A DNA stretch of 64,000 nt from Phymorhynchus buccinoides (GCA_017654935.2 CM065713.1:14328458-14392457); one strand, 5' to 3'. Positions 31,183-43,139 are shown, counted from the first letter of the stretch. Notes: generated from the letters alone by a model not told the origin. Translations and numbers: made by a program.

Positions 31183-31300
31183 GAACGGGGGGGGGGGGGG
31201 GGGGGGGGAGAAGGGGGGGGGGAGAGGGGGGGGGGGAGGGTGGGGGGGGGAGGGGGGAGAATGTGAAACATATGTCTGAGGGGGGGGGGGGGGGGAGGCT
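31183..31300 (+). repeat. Poly-G tracts
   Basis: At least six runs of 7 to 20 G separated by A, AA or T. On RNA this could form G-quadruplexes just after the SORL1 stop codon. It may also be an assembly problem, as such runs are hard to sequence. Confidence 0.8.
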
Positions 31301-31864
31301 TGCCACACGCTCGCATCAAATCAAGCATCTGTGATACAAACCCCTGCGACAAGGAAGGAAGGTAGGGGGTGATGTGTGTCAAAGGTGGAGGGGTGGGGGT
31401 GGGCATGGACACACAGAGGTTAAGGTCAGAGGTTCGTGGACCTCACAAAGGTCAGGGCGTCATTGACTTACAAAGGGTCATGGTCAGGAAGGTTGTTGAC
31501 ATACAGGTTGAAGGACATTGAGGCCGGAGGTCTTGGTTCTTCAGAGCTCAAGGTCACGAGAACCATCAAAGGTCAAGGTCAGGGAGTTTCGACTCGACAG
31601 ACGTCAAGGTCAGAGGTCGTCATCAATCCCTACAGGATAAGGTCACCGGTCGCTGGCCTCAGGAAGGTCAAAGTTCAAGAGGTCGTCAACTTGCAGAGTT
31701 CAAGGTCAAAAGATCCAGTGACCCCAGAGGTCAAGGTCAGAAACTACCGCCCCCTCCTCCAGTCGAATCGTCCAAGGGTTTGCATCAAGCCATTCCTACC
31801 ATGTTAACGTTTGTTTGTTTTTCTTTCAATTTTTTCTCTCACCCCTTTCAATGAGAGACTTAGT

Positions 31865-32055
31865 GCGATTTTTTTCACGCCAGAGGGCATGACGCTCGTG
31901 TGGGGCTAATCCTCTCTATATTATTAGTTGGGGATAAAGAAAGAGAGAGACAGTGAGTAGTCCTACCATCTCTCTCTCTCTCACTACGCCCAAGTAAGAA
32001 AATCGCGTGATAAGCCCCTAGTGCATTGACTGCCCTCTGGTGTGAAAAATATCGC
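31865..32055. mobile_element. Small inverted-repeat element in 3' UTR
   Basis: GCGATTTTTTTCACGCCAGA with GGGCA at the left, TGCCCTCTGGTGTGAAAAAT with ATCGC at the right: about 25-bp inverted ends with few mismatches. The centre is GAGA/CTCT, itself complementary. 191 bp, no ORF. Confidence 0.7.
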
Positions 32056-32428
32056 CATAGGTCGACCATTCATAGTTAATTGCTGGTTCTTCTTTAATTA
32101 AATCATTTATTCATTGCTTCGTGGTTGTTATTGTCTTTGGAGCAGAAAGAAGGGGTGGAGATTAAACATTAAAAAATAAAAATAAAATGTAATATATATT
32201 TTCTTGAGAATATGTGAACGCAAGTGGCGCCTTTTTGGGTTTGGCTTCTGTATCTTGGGGGGGGGGGGGGGGGGGGGAGTACTGCTGAATATAAGGCTCA
32301 TTTTTATAATAATAATGATTTCAATAATAATGTCATTCCTTTTCCTCGTTCATCTTTTTTCCCGATTTTTCCCTGGACATGTGTATCCCAAAAGAAATCA
32401 GATTAAAAAAACCAGAGCCAACCTGGAT

Positions 32429-33028
32429 TTAACTCGCTCGGCACTGACTGGTTGCCTCCCCTGACAACAGTTTCGGACGGGCCGTTCGATCAGGTTCGAA
32501 AACAAGTCGCCTAACAATGCGTTACGAACTGTTAGGGGCCAATATTTTCAAGAAAGATTAGCAACACCTTGCACTGATCGATAGTAAAATATCAGATTCC
32601 GTGCCTTCGTCGTTTGTCTCCTGTTGACGGTGACGGCTAATGCATAAAACGAGGGAATTCTGAAGAGTTCGAACTTTCAAGTCGCACCCATCCGACAACA
32701 CTGATGTAAACTCTGCAACGGTTGGTCGATTTCAGGAGAGGAAAGGTCAAAGCGAACTATACAAAATAGACTGAAATAGAGAGGCCAAGAAAGGAGATAA
32801 CGAAATTGAACAAAGGGTGAATACTCTCTTTCTCATTAACTCCCCCCTCCACCAAAGTTGCTTACGATACCAATCATCTAGCAATGCGTGGGTCAGATCC
32901 AAAGTGAGACAAACGAAGCTTACAGAATAGCTTATAAGGTGACTCTGAAACGCTGGTTACAAGCCAGAAATCAAAACCTTCAAAACTCTCATGAGCCCGA
33001 TCCGGCTCATTCGTCCCGAGTGAGTTAA
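32429..33028. mobile_element. TTAA MITE (family F, copy 2)
   Basis: TTAACTCGCTCGGCACTGAC to ATTCGTCCCGAGTGAGTTAA. Reverse orientation relative to 2438-2905; shares GGACGGGCCGTTCGA and AGCCGGATC-type blocks. Parts of it (GAACAAAGGGTGAA, ATTAACTCCCCCC) recall the direct repeats at 61650-62118. Confidence 0.75.
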
Positions 33029-34310
33029 GAGCTGTATGAATTTTGTGCCACTTTGATTTGGGGGTGTGGGGTGTGGGGGGGGATCATTGAAAATTGAAGC
33101 CATCGTGTGTCTTTTTTTCAAAGGGGTGAGGGGACGGGGGTGGGTGGGGGGGGGGATGGTGGTGTTGATGTGAGTGGGGGTTGGGCTGTGGGGGGGTGGG
33201 GGGGGAGTATAGGGAGGGGAGGGGACTGGGAGGGAGTGGGAGAATGAAAGAAGGGAGAGATGGGGAGGGGATGGGGGGAAAGGGTGTGCTCGTGAGATTT
33301 TCCTGTAGCTCCAGCACTATTCACAATTTTTGCATACTGTAGCTTTTTGGTGTGTGTGTGTGTTTTTTTTTTTTCTTCTTCTTTTTTCTCTCTCTCTTAA
33401 AAGAGAAAGATATAAAATGAATTTTAATGATAATTATGTTCAACTTTTTTTTTTACACACACACACACTTCCTGTACCCTGTTTATTAGATTTGTTCTCT
33501 TATTATTTCTCTGATTATTTGTAATCACCATTAAATCCGCCCCCCCCCTCCCATCCACTCACCATACTACCCCCCCCCCCCCCCCACACCCCACACCCCC
33601 ACATCAATAGACGATTTTCGGAAGGAAAAAAATAGGGGAGAGCACTTCGTGAAAATTAGAGTTGCTTACCTCCATTACTCGGCCAAATACTGTAGCAACA
33701 ATGCAACAATGGCGTCGAATGTGACTAAAAAATATAAATGACATCACTTTTAGAATGACAGTGTTCTAAGTGCTGTATGTCTGCTCAAACACACGAGGCG
33801 AGCTATGCCTGATGGTAGAGTAGCTTCCCCTGTTTGGCCGATTGAATTAGGCAAGATCACTCGCTCCCACACACGCCATGAAATTACTCCCCTTAATTAT
33901 TTCCGAACAATTCCTATTTTTTTATGCTGACGTTCCCTCGGTCTCTGTCTCTCGTATGAGTTGAAGAAATAATGACTCTGTCTCTCCTCTAAAGTTGAAG
34001 AAGTGAAAAGAGAAGTAGAAATTGTATCCCCATGTTTTAGCCATGTGCATTGTTATCATGCAGTGTTTTGTTTGTTTTTAAAGGAAATGTAATCGTCACC
34101 AAGACTAACTAGATGCTTTTGATTTGCGCTTTTGGGTATCTGTATAACCTTGCTTTGTTTTCTTCTTTTTTATAAATATATAACCCTCAAAAAAAGAAGG
34201 AAATAAGCATGTTTTCATTTGTCTGTATTTTATGTATAAAAACACGCTTGCATGTATCTGGTATGCGCGCAAAAGTTTCAGTTGCTAATAAAACAAAAAG
34301 AAAAATATGA
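33029..34310. other. Intergenic, G/C-run rich, no gene
   Basis: G-rich stretch 33060-33290, C runs 33540-33600, and the inverted copy of repeat J at 33745-33920. No ORF with family resemblance. Confidence 0.45.
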
Positions 34311-34441
34311 ACAAAATACCACACAAACAAATACACGACGAATAGCTTAGTGACGTCAGTAAAATAACAAAACCACTTCATTATCGTCGATAGAATAACG
34401 TCACTTTGCAGCTCGTCGTGTGTTTGTTTGTGTGGTATTTT
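34311..34441. repeat. Inverted repeat with 30-bp arms
   Basis: AAAATACCACACAAACAAAT and ACACGACGA at the left are mirrored by TCGTCGTGTGTTTGTTTGTG and TGGTATTTT at the right, about 70 bases apart. Looks like the two ends of a small element, or a hairpin. Confidence 0.65.
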
Positions 34442-36053
34442 GGTCAGCGACGTTGCAGTCTGTTTCAGGGTCGAGTTTCTCTAGATAACGGTCTCCGCGC
34501 GAATAACGCTTGCACCAAAATGGGCCTAAGAAACACCCTAAACGTTTGCTAAGGTCAGATAACTCTTTAAAGCTTACTCTTCATTTTTGGGAGAGAGAGA
34601 AAAGGGTTGCTATCATAAGGGAGATAAATCACACCTCTCTGTCAGTTTGTACAAAGTTTTCGATTTCACCCACGTCTATTTGTGTGCAGAAAATTAAATT
34701 TGCACTATATTATGCCATCTAACATGATGAAAATTAAGAAAGAGCACTCCAAAACACTTGCGTTCGTTTAATTTGCTAAAATCATCCCGTGTTTTTTCAC
34801 GATAGACTAAAGAATATTTGCTGTGGCAAGTTTGTTGTTTTGGTCTTCCATTTTTGAAGTTCAAGTCTCGTCACGCGAGATATTAAAAAGAAAAGCCGGA
34901 AGTATTGATATTTCCCATGATCCTTCAAATTGTTTGTCGCTTGCTGCCTCGATAGCAGCCACAAAACGTTTGCGACAAACGTCGGCGAAAGAGGTGTTTC
35001 TTAGTACCGTTTTTGCCGATTGGCGCTCACGCTACGTAACGTTAGCTCTTGTGAAACGGCCCCCTGGTTTTTCTTGCGAACAAAATAGCGTTTGAATTTG
35101 TTCAGCCCCAGATGGAAGAAAAGCTGTACAGATATTTGAGATCTGAAAATGTTGGTTTTAATCTCGGCTCCCTAGGAATATGTGGGTGCAAACTTGTTTG
35201 TTAGAGAAGTTGTCCACCCCCCCCACCCACCCCACCCCCCAGCAGAAGAATAAAAACACAGTGGAGCTGTTTTGATTTTTGTTTTTTTCCCTCTTGTGTT
35301 CTCGCTGACGGCTGCAATGTGGAACCGGTGCCATAGTTACCAGTAACAGACCATAATAATATAATAATCAAAGAAATATTGGGGGTGGGGGGGGGGGGGG
35401 GGGGGGGGGGGGGTATGTGCTTTTTGTTTTCCCCTCCTCACTTTTTGGTGTGGTTTTTCTCAACTTTGTGTTGTTGTTGTTGTGTCTGTTTTGTTGTTGT
35501 TTACCTTTGCCAAGTACTGTGCGTGTACTTTTAAAAATGGTTTTAATTTAATGTATTACGTTTTTCTCCCAGTTTTTTTCTTTCTTTATGCTTTGGTGGG
35601 GTTTTTTTTAATCGTTTTGCTTATCAGATTAAAACTAATAATTGAAAAAAAAAAAAAAAGGCATGCCATTGTGTAACGTAGTCGCATAAGTTTAAAAAAA
35701 AAACAACCTTCAAAGTATTTCTTTGTTGCTTTTTTTTCCTGATTTTTGTTAGTTTTGAATTAATTATAATAATATTATTAATGAATATGCAACTTGTCAT
35801 TTTATGCTATTGCGTCGGTTAGGTTTTTTTTTCTAGACGTTTCAAAAAGCTTTGTAGTGTTGCTGGGTTTGTTGTTGTTTTTGTAATTTGTAACCATCAA
35901 GGCAATAATATGAAAGTTGTTTTTTTAGCTTTTTTATATTCTGTTCTGTGTTTTTAATTAACTGTGATCGTTGGTCACATCTGTCACACCAATGATTATG
36001 TTTCGTTAAATTCCGAAAAAATCGTTAAGAGGGGAGAAGAAACACAATTTGAT
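34442..36053. other. Intergenic, no gene seen
   Basis: A/T-rich with homopolymer runs (poly-G 35390-35413, poly-A 35645-35659). A 90-codon ORF at 34823-35095 has no recognisable feature and no splice context. Confidence 0.4.
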
Positions 36054-36597
36054 TACCGTAATTTACGGCGACACAGCGCATGTAAGGCGACACAGCGCGT
36101 AAGGCGCACCCCCTGCTTTAATTTTGTTTCCGTACAAAGATAGAGCGCATACACCCGATAAGGCGCAAAGAAACCAAAGAAATCAAAAAAAGGAAGAACG
36201 AAACGATCGGCGAAAGTAACATCATTACCGTGCCAGTGACGGAAGTGGAAGCCTAACAAACCAAAATACAGTGGAAATCTTCCCTGGGGTCCCTGGGAGC
36301 CCTGTCTTGGGCATGATGAGGGTTGTTTGATCCGATCAGTGCTAGGTCTATTGCTGTGTCCGATTGTGATCACGGAAGAGATACGATCGTGAAGCGAAAG
36401 CGCAATGTGAGTGAACTGTTGTCGGTTTGTTGTGGAAGCTACCAGAGCATGGTGAGTTGTTCATTTCAACTCTCCACCCCCTTTACTTTTTTCTGTTTAG
36501 AGTATAGAAAGCCAAAGGGCGCATGCGCCGGATTGGGCGCAGGGGTCAAAGTTCAGTAAGAAAAAAAGTTGCGCCTAATAGGCCGTAAATTACGGTA
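36054..36597. mobile_element. Inverted-repeat element with TA ends
   Basis: TACCGTAATTTACGGCGACA at the left and AGGCCGTAAATTACGGTA at the right. Internal GGCGCACC and GGCGCA words fit the element at 9309-9812. It encloses a frame reading HGRDTIVKRKRNVSELLS (36323-36559), possibly an old fragment of a transposase, but too short to assign. Confidence 0.75.
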
Positions 36598-37128
36598 AAG
36601 TTATATTCATGCAGAGATGAGGAAAAATCTCTTGACATTTTCACTTTTTTTTTTATCCATCCTACAGAATGTTTTGGGTTTTGTTTAAAACTGTTTTGGG
36701 TGGGTTTTTTTAATTATTAATAAAAACTCCCAAGATATTTTTTTTAACTCCCAAGATATGTTATTGGTATAAAAACTCCCAGGATATGTTATTGGTAGCG
36801 GTTGAAGAAAAAAAAATTGACCACAACAAAAACAAACTTCAGAGGATTTTTCTTTAGTGTTTTGAATTTCCAATCCGGCTGTTGGCATGGTCCCTGGAGT
36901 CTTTTAGCCAGGGTACATCACCACCACCACCACCAACAACGATAATCTCCAATTTACTTTGAATAATCTCAAATTACTTTGAGTAATTGATTTCACAGAG
37001 ACTTTGTTGGGAATCTGAAATTGAAAACTTTGCATCCACAAGTTTAATACCTCTTTCGTCCCCCCCCCCCTCCCCCCCAATATATGATTATATTCTTCTT
37101 TTTTTTTAAATTTTTAAGATGTACACCA
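36598..37128. other. Intergenic, no gene seen
   Basis: A/T-rich. A short direct repeat AAAACTCCCA(A/G)GATAT occurs three times at 36722-36790. Confidence 0.5.
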
Positions 37129-37281
37129 GGGTCTGTATTCACGTTGAGATAGCATGAGACTTAGCATCATGCTAACTTAGAAGCTCTTCCAAAAGTCCTA
37201 TTAAATCCTATAGGACATTGGAAGAGCTTCTAAGTTAGCATCATGCTAAGTCTCATGCTATCTCAACGTGAATACAGGCCC
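37129..37281. mobile_element. Hairpin MITE (family P, copy 2)
   Basis: GGGTCTGTATTCACGTTGAG mirrored by CTCAACGTGAATACAGGCCC; TTAGCATCATGCTAACTTAG mirrored in the centre. A nearly perfect 153-bp palindrome, related in its ends to 3719-3863. Confidence 0.85.
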
Positions 37282-38681
37282 AGGTTTCTTGTTTTGTTTG
37301 ACTGATGCTATCCATTGTGAATCTCTCCATAATTCAGATCTGATTTTAACCTTGTTTCAAAATAAAACATTGTTTACTTGGTGAGGTATTCTCTGACGCT
37401 TAACCTGCGTTGAGCATTTCGTGCGCGGTTTCCGTTACTTTTTGTTGTTGGTTTTCTCAGTTGTGAAATGTTAAAAAACATTTCGCTACCGTTTTCTGAG
37501 CCTGTCGGATCTGGAAAAAATGGTCATCAAATTTGTATTTATCAGATGGTGTTTTTTGTGTGTGTACCGTTCATTTTATTTTTTGGGGACAATATATATA
37601 TCTCTCTTTTATTTTCTGACATGAAAAAAGACATGAAATGCAATCTGTGACTATTGCACTTTAAAGAATGCATTCTGATTGTTTCCATGCATGAATTTTA
37701 ATGATCTGATTTGAAAGTGAGTGTCACTTTATTAAATGAAATTTGATTGTTGTTTTCGTTTTCGTTTTTAATCCTTCTCAGATGTATCTTCTTCTTCTTA
37801 TTATCATTTCCAATAATAACCAGGATTTACGTTCATTCGTGTGATGCCTATGTTAATCAATGTTCACCGAGCGAGATTTCAGTTGAATTTTCCGTACATA
37901 TAAAGATGTAATATTATAACGGTTCATGTTTATTCAGATGTATTTGTTTGTGTGTGTGTGGCTTTGGCTTGGAATTTTATTTTATTTTTTTCATATTTAA
38001 TCAGTTGATCTGACACTTTCGGCAGAATACTTATTTCACAGTGAGTTTAACAGGAAATAATTTGTCGGTTGACAGCCAGAACATACTATAATAATAATAA
38101 TAATCAATAGTGTTTATATAGCGCATAATCTTGCTAAGCAACTCAATGCGCTTTTCACTCACCATTCGTACAAACAGCAACAAACAAACAAAGATACACA
38201 CGCAAACAATTCTAAAAGACTAGCTCACGTATCCTCACCATACGTCTCTGAAATGAATGAATAAAAGAATGAATGACATTCGTATCAACAACGCACTGCA
38301 TATAATCATAACACAACACACTAAGCGTTCCCCCCCCCCCCCCCCGACTTTCTGAATGCTTTATTTATATACATGTATATATAAGCTGGCTTTTTTTGTT
38401 TGTTCACATGTAGCAGCATGCATAAACATGCATGCTTGGGTGTACACAGATGTACGTTGCAGTGAATGATGTTTTGCGTGCACACACACACATACACACT
38501 CACACACGTCGACTTTGGAACAAGTTTTGATGCTCCCAGCAATTGTTTTCCTCATCGACTGAAAGTCTCATGCTTTTTTTTTTTTTTAGTTTCTTTTCTT
38601 CTTTTTTCAAAAGATATTTTTAGCTGCTAAGATTCCTACAATTTTGCCTAGTTTTCACCGCAGTGTGGTTGGTGACTGCTC
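37282..38681. other. Intergenic with an L2/SINE-like tail
   Basis: Bases 38085-38160 carry (ATAATA)n then TTTATATAGCGC and AATGCGCTTTTCACTC, an inverted tail of the type seen at 4236-4320. AATAAA at about 37362. C run at 38331-38345. No gene seen. Confidence 0.45.
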
Positions 38682-38931
38682 TTAACCCTTTCAGCACCAG
38701 CCATATTTCAGCCCAAAATGTCCATTGAAATTACCTGGGTAGAGAACAAAATCCATCTGCAGTATTGGGGATTCTTCTATGACATATGTAAAATAAGGTT
38801 TATCCTTACTTCCCAAAACTAAGACAATAGGGTCTTTGGATATTAAATATACCCCAATTTGATGCCTTTTAGTGACATAGATGTTAAATCACTGTGGTGC
38901 TAAAATGCGACTTTGGCAGTGAAAGGGTTAA
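38682..38931. mobile_element. TTAA MITE (family A, copy 6)
   Basis: TTAACCCTTTCAGCACCAGC to TGGCAGTGAAAGGGTTAA, with TTAA at both ends and TTGATGCCTTTTAGTGACAT inside. Close to copy 1 at 3869 but without its extra block. Confidence 0.87.
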
Positions 38932-38940
38932 AGAACCGTG

Positions 38941-38980
<40 letters not shown>

Positions 38981-41574
38981 ATGTCACGTGTCACATTCCC
39001 TCTTATGCTAGGAAGATTTCTTAAGCTTTCTTACCCGCTATAAGAGGGAAAACACGTGAAAACCGTGATTTGGACACGTGACGTGGTGGGTCTTTAATGA
39101 TCTGATATCTTTTTTGTTTATATTCTTTTTCTTCTTCCGTATCGATCAGCGTTATGGTTGTTTTTTTGCGTTGTGGGTTTTGTTGTTGTATGAAAAAAGA
39201 AATGCCTGAAGTTGTCGACGATACTCGGAGGAGACGCAAACCAGCCCCCCCCCCCCCCCCCACCTGCCCTACCAACACAAGAGCAGTCCTACTACGCCTG
39301 TTGTTTGTTTGTTTCCTGTGATTCCGTACCATGTTGAGATTGATGGGTGTAGCGCGAAGGTGTGATGACAGCCGAATGGTCATGGGGCCCTACGTCCTCC
39401 GAAATAGTCTCAAACTCTAAGCCAATCAAATGTCAAATGTGGCTATGCATGAGAACATCTACGAATGTCACATCGCACGCTTTTTATTTGAAGGGGGGGG
39501 GGGGGGGGGGGGTCTGTTTTTAAATAGCTGTGTGTTTATGTTTTGCTGTTGTTTCTTTTTGTTTTAAAGTCTAAACATTTCGAACAATCTGGATCGAGAA
39601 ATGATTGATTGTCACGTTTTAGATTAACTTACAAATTTTGATTTTGACTGATCGATCGTAGTACACATATCTAAAGGTAACAAAAGTGAAGAAACTTACC
39701 CTATGCCTCCCGATCAATCGAACCGAGAATCGATCCTATTGCATAAGAGAAGGGGAGTAACTCTGAACGTCACACCAAATCTTTTATTTAAAAAAATCAC
39801 CCAGAATAAAGTCTAACTCACCTTTCATTTCTGAAAGATGCATATTGAATAGCAATGAGGATATTTTCATTCGAAAGCTAACATCACAGTCACACAACAA
39901 ACCATGCATTGGAAGAACAAATCTGTAACGGCACTCCAAACATCGCACGGAGTCAATACTGCTCACGTCACGTGGAAAAAAATAAAATAAATGTTGGCGT
40001 CACTTTGAAAAATCAGTTCAAAAAGACTATTGGGTAGTTTCCCTTGCTGTAAAGACCAAAAACGGACCCGCGAGTGTCAGAAACAGGAAGAACTAACTTA
40101 GTATATTGCATTGTGGGTGGGACAAAAGTGAAAGTACTAGACCTGGCGCTCAGCGGGCGCAATCGGCGTCTTCGGGCGCCAGGGAAGTAAAAAAAATTGG
40201 GCGGATTCGGGTTTGCAGCTGTGAGAGGGTTAATTGGGCAAAACATTTTCCCTGTGTGTGTGTGTGTGTGTGTGTGTGTCTATGTGTGGAGAGTGGTGCT
40301 GTGACAAAATGTTGATTTGATTGTGTATATACATTGCAATTTTTTTTTTTTTTTCCCCGCCGCCCTTGGTAACAGAAAGGTGCGGCTGGTTGGAGAGAAA
40401 TAACTGTGCAAGTTTTATTATTCTCTAACTGGTTGAAACTAAATACGGAGAGAAAAAAAAAGCCTGGCTCTCTTTGTCTTCTTATTCATATTTCAAAATC
40501 TGTCATCGTTCGTTGTGGGTTTGGTTTTTTTCCTTTTTGTTTCGTAAAAGCTGGAAAAGAGAGGAATGGGGTGAGAAATGAATAATTATTGCAAATTTCT
40601 TTTTCCCCTGATTGTCATCGGTTTTTTTTTAAAATTTGCTTATTTCCTTGTTTTCTTCTTTTGTGTGTTTTGATGTCTGAATCAAATGTGGGAGAGAGAA
40701 AAAAAAATGTTGCATCGTCTTTATCAAACGTTCAGTCTAGAGATGGGAACTTTGTCATGTGTGTACCTTCCCTTTGCCTGTTGCTGATGAGGAGAGAGGA
40801 GGAGTGAGAGAAAAGGGGGGTACAAAATGGAAAGGGGGATAAGGTTTTGGTAGTGGTCAGATTCTGATTATTTGAAGTGTTTTTGTTTCCCCTAAAGCCC
40901 ATTTATATGGCCCAATTTAATGGAGTGAAACGGGTTTGTTCAATTTCAACTCGTACTTTGAATTTGTACAGGAACAAACTGTTCAGTAAAGCGCTCAGCG
41001 GTAAGCTAAGAGGTTAGCTCTAAAAAAAAAATATTTAAAAAAAAATCCTTTTATTAAAGTTTCGGTTTTAATGTGAGCGACATTCACAACTTGTTTCGCT
41101 TGACGACATTTGGACAGTCTGATAAAGTGAGATGACTGAAGTAAGTTTTTGTTTGTTCAGCTTTTTGTTGTCGTTAGTTTTGTTTTTATCAATGTCCACA
41201 TTGGCTATATGTCACGTGCCTGTTGTTGTGTACGAACATTTCGCCGCCCCGGAAATTAAACTAGCGTAACTCAAAAAATAGGTCCGTTTTCATGTGTTGG
41301 ACTTATCTGACAAAGCTGTAGAGTCTACAATTTGCAAAGATAAAAATACTGACTCAGTGATGCCTCATGAACGAATCTTGACGTCATTTGACCTGAATTG
41401 ACCGAAATATTGAGTTTTATTCTGCTCCTGTGAAGTCACAGCGACGTCTTTTTGCGAGATACGCCACTTTAATTTCCGCACGGCGATTTGCTCTTCCTTG
41501 CTACTACGTGTTATGATTATGAATATATATACCTATATCGCGAAACATATCATACGCCTTGCTCCTTGGTCAAG
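38932..41574. other. Intergenic, no gene supported
   Basis: Poly-C (38945-38980, 39246-39261), poly-G (39496-39512) and a TG run (40254-40280). A 120-codon minus-strand ORF at 39021-39383 and shorter ones have no family resemblance. GCGGGCGCAATCGGC at 40150-40190 is GC-rich but short. Confidence 0.4.
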
Positions 41575-41890
41575 CATCTTCTTCTTCTGCGTTCCGGGCC
41601 ATAAGAGAAAGAAAATGGAGTTTTATGTTATCTTGGTCTGAATCAGACATATGGAACATTTGTAAATACAAATATGGTGGGAACAATACTGGAGGCAATG
41701 CCCGGAGGCAGTACGAAACCAGTAAAGTCCCGATTTTTTTATTAATACAGATAGCTGTAGCGGTGACCACGCCTCGGTTAAACCTCATCAGCTATGGCAC
41801 CGCCACAGAGTAAGTGTTCCAGGCCATAAGGCCACAATGGGTACGTATGTGTCCGTTTTCCAGTTTTCAATTCACTGGTGTCCTCGCTGC
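41575..41890 (-). mobile_element. SINE-like retroposon R1 (copy h), interrupted by a U4-derived insert
   Basis: CTTCTTCTTCTGCGTTCCGG on the left and GGCCACAATGGGTACGTATG, TGTCCGTTTTCCAGTTTTCA on the right are the reverse complement of the R1 3' end. The two parts are separated by 210 bp and overlap by a 15-bp duplication. Confidence 0.75.
41606..41815 (-). ncRNA. U4 snRNA-derived retroposon (pseudogene or variant)
   Basis: Read on the minus strand from 41815: ACTTACTCTGTGGCGGTGCC, ATAGCTGATGAGGTTTAACC, GAGGCGTGGTCACCGCTA. U4 snRNA as I recall it has ATGAGGTTTATCCGAGGCG in its 5' stem-loop, after GTGGCAGT; the match covers 5' end and stem-loop. The outer stem pairs GCCA with TGGT where human U4 pairs ATCG with CGAT, a compensated change. 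Further on GGGCATTGCC and AGTATTGTT stand where U4 has its 3' stem and Sm site, and ATTTGTATTTACAAAT could be a last hairpin. It is flanked by a 15-bp near-perfect duplication GTTCC(G/A)GGCCATAAG at 41591-41605 and 41816-41830, with the U4 5' end flush against it. This points to retroposition; whether it is expressed is unknown. Confidence 0.65.
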
Positions 41891-42139
41891 TATAACGTTG
41901 TTTGTTTGCTGGTTGTTAAGATGATCGATCAAGGGACATCAGTCCGATAATGAACAGAAGAGTTATTGTTCGTGTAAAGGAGACATAGTCCACAGGTTCA
42001 TAGTCGGCACACTACAGCTGCATTCGATCAAACATTTGACTTTTGAGTTGTTTGGTTGAAGAATTAAAAAAACATGATTGTCCTAAAGCAGTTGAAAACA
42101 CAACAAATATTGATGGTAAATGTTCTTTCTTTCTTTCTG

Positions 42140-42450
42140 TGACGATCGCTCAGACAAGTTCTGGTTATGACGAGCGCAGATGCATCATGCTGCCGTTACA
42201 CCCGCCCAACTAAGAAAGAGTTCGGCCCAGCATGTCCGTCTTCGGCTGGAGAAAATCCTGGAGAAAATCCTCGCAAGAGTTTCTATATAGAACCAAGCCA
42301 GGAGAATGGATGGACCAGTAAGGCAGAAAGATAGTAGATGACAGTAAGCAAAGGGAAAAGGCAAGAGAGTGACAGAGGAAGTTACAAGCACAGAACTTCC
42401 AGAAGGTGGGGGGACTATTTGTACAAAAGCCCCCTCGGTATCCCCACGGG
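42140..42450 (-). mobile_element. SINE-like retroposon R1 (copy d)
   Basis: GACGATCGCTCAGACAAGTT, GGCCCAGCATGTCCGTCTTC, GAATGGATGGACCAGTAAGG and ACTTCCAGAAGGTGGGGGGA. Reverse complement of R1. Confidence 0.72.
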
Positions 42451-42586
42451 GGAGTTCTATTTTCAACAGCTCTTTAGTGCTGCAGCGAAGGGGATCGGTT
42501 AACCATACCCTTAGGGAACGATAAAAATAAAATAAAAATTTAAGTGGGGCTGCTTTTGAAGTGATGCACTCTCCAGGTTGGAGCAG

Positions 42587-42786
42587 CAGACCTGTTTACT
42601 CTACTCTTTTCGAGTAGTATTCTACTCAATTTGGACCTCTACTATTCAAAACTAAAAATAATGCTCTAATTACTCATTTTCAGTGAACATTGTTGGATGG
42701 TTTAATGAATAAAGCTACACATTTTGCACCCAAACTACTCATTTCGGCTATCCAGACTACTCCACATTTGGGGATAAACAGGTCTG
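42587..42786. mobile_element. Small inverted-repeat element (CAGACCTGTTTA ends)
   Basis: CAGACCTGTTTACTCTACTC at the left, GGGGATAAACAGGTCTG at the right; 200 bp, no ORF. The CAG start recalls hAT-type MITEs. A piece of the same end occurs near 5293 (GTAAACAGGTCTG). Confidence 0.65.
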
Positions 42787-43139
42787 TGACTAGAATATAT
42801 ACCAAATGAACTGCCCTGAAGTGCTCATGGCCGAAAGAGTGTGAGATGCCCCACCTTAAGTTAAGGCAAGGATTTCTTCACTGTAAACAAATATTTTGGC
42901 TCCGCTTTTCCAGAATAGCAAGTTTTGCCTTCGCTATTTTGAGGTGATAGATGTGGGGGAGAGATGGAATTAGTTTGATTGACTAAAATGCTTGACCATG
43001 GTGGGAACAACATTCCAATTGTAATGTTTTTGTTTTTGTGTTGTTGGTTTTTTGTTTCGTTGATTGATTGATTGTTTTTTTCCATAGTGCTTTCTAATTT
43101 GCTTGGTTGCAGAAAGGATTAAACTATTTTATAAGAAAA

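Larger units (their letters stand above)
31149..32187 (+). other. SORL1: Probable SORL1 3' UTR
   Basis: Follows the stop codon. Overlapping AATAAA signals at 32175-32186 are the first good poly(A) signals. The region holds long G runs (31183-31300), a cluster of AGGTCA-like words (31420-31735) and a small inverted-repeat element (31865-32055). The true end cannot be fixed without transcripts; a later AATAAA lies near 37362. Confidence 0.4.

Noticed and set aside
34195..34310. Possible small RNA gene near the inverted repeat
   Set aside because: No fold or family signature could be recognised by eye.
34823..35095. 90-codon ORF between the two genes
   Set aside because: No recognisable domain, no promoter or splice context; ordinary chance length.
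39021..39383. 120-codon minus-strand ORF
   Set aside because: Runs across a poly-C tract and shows no family resemblance.
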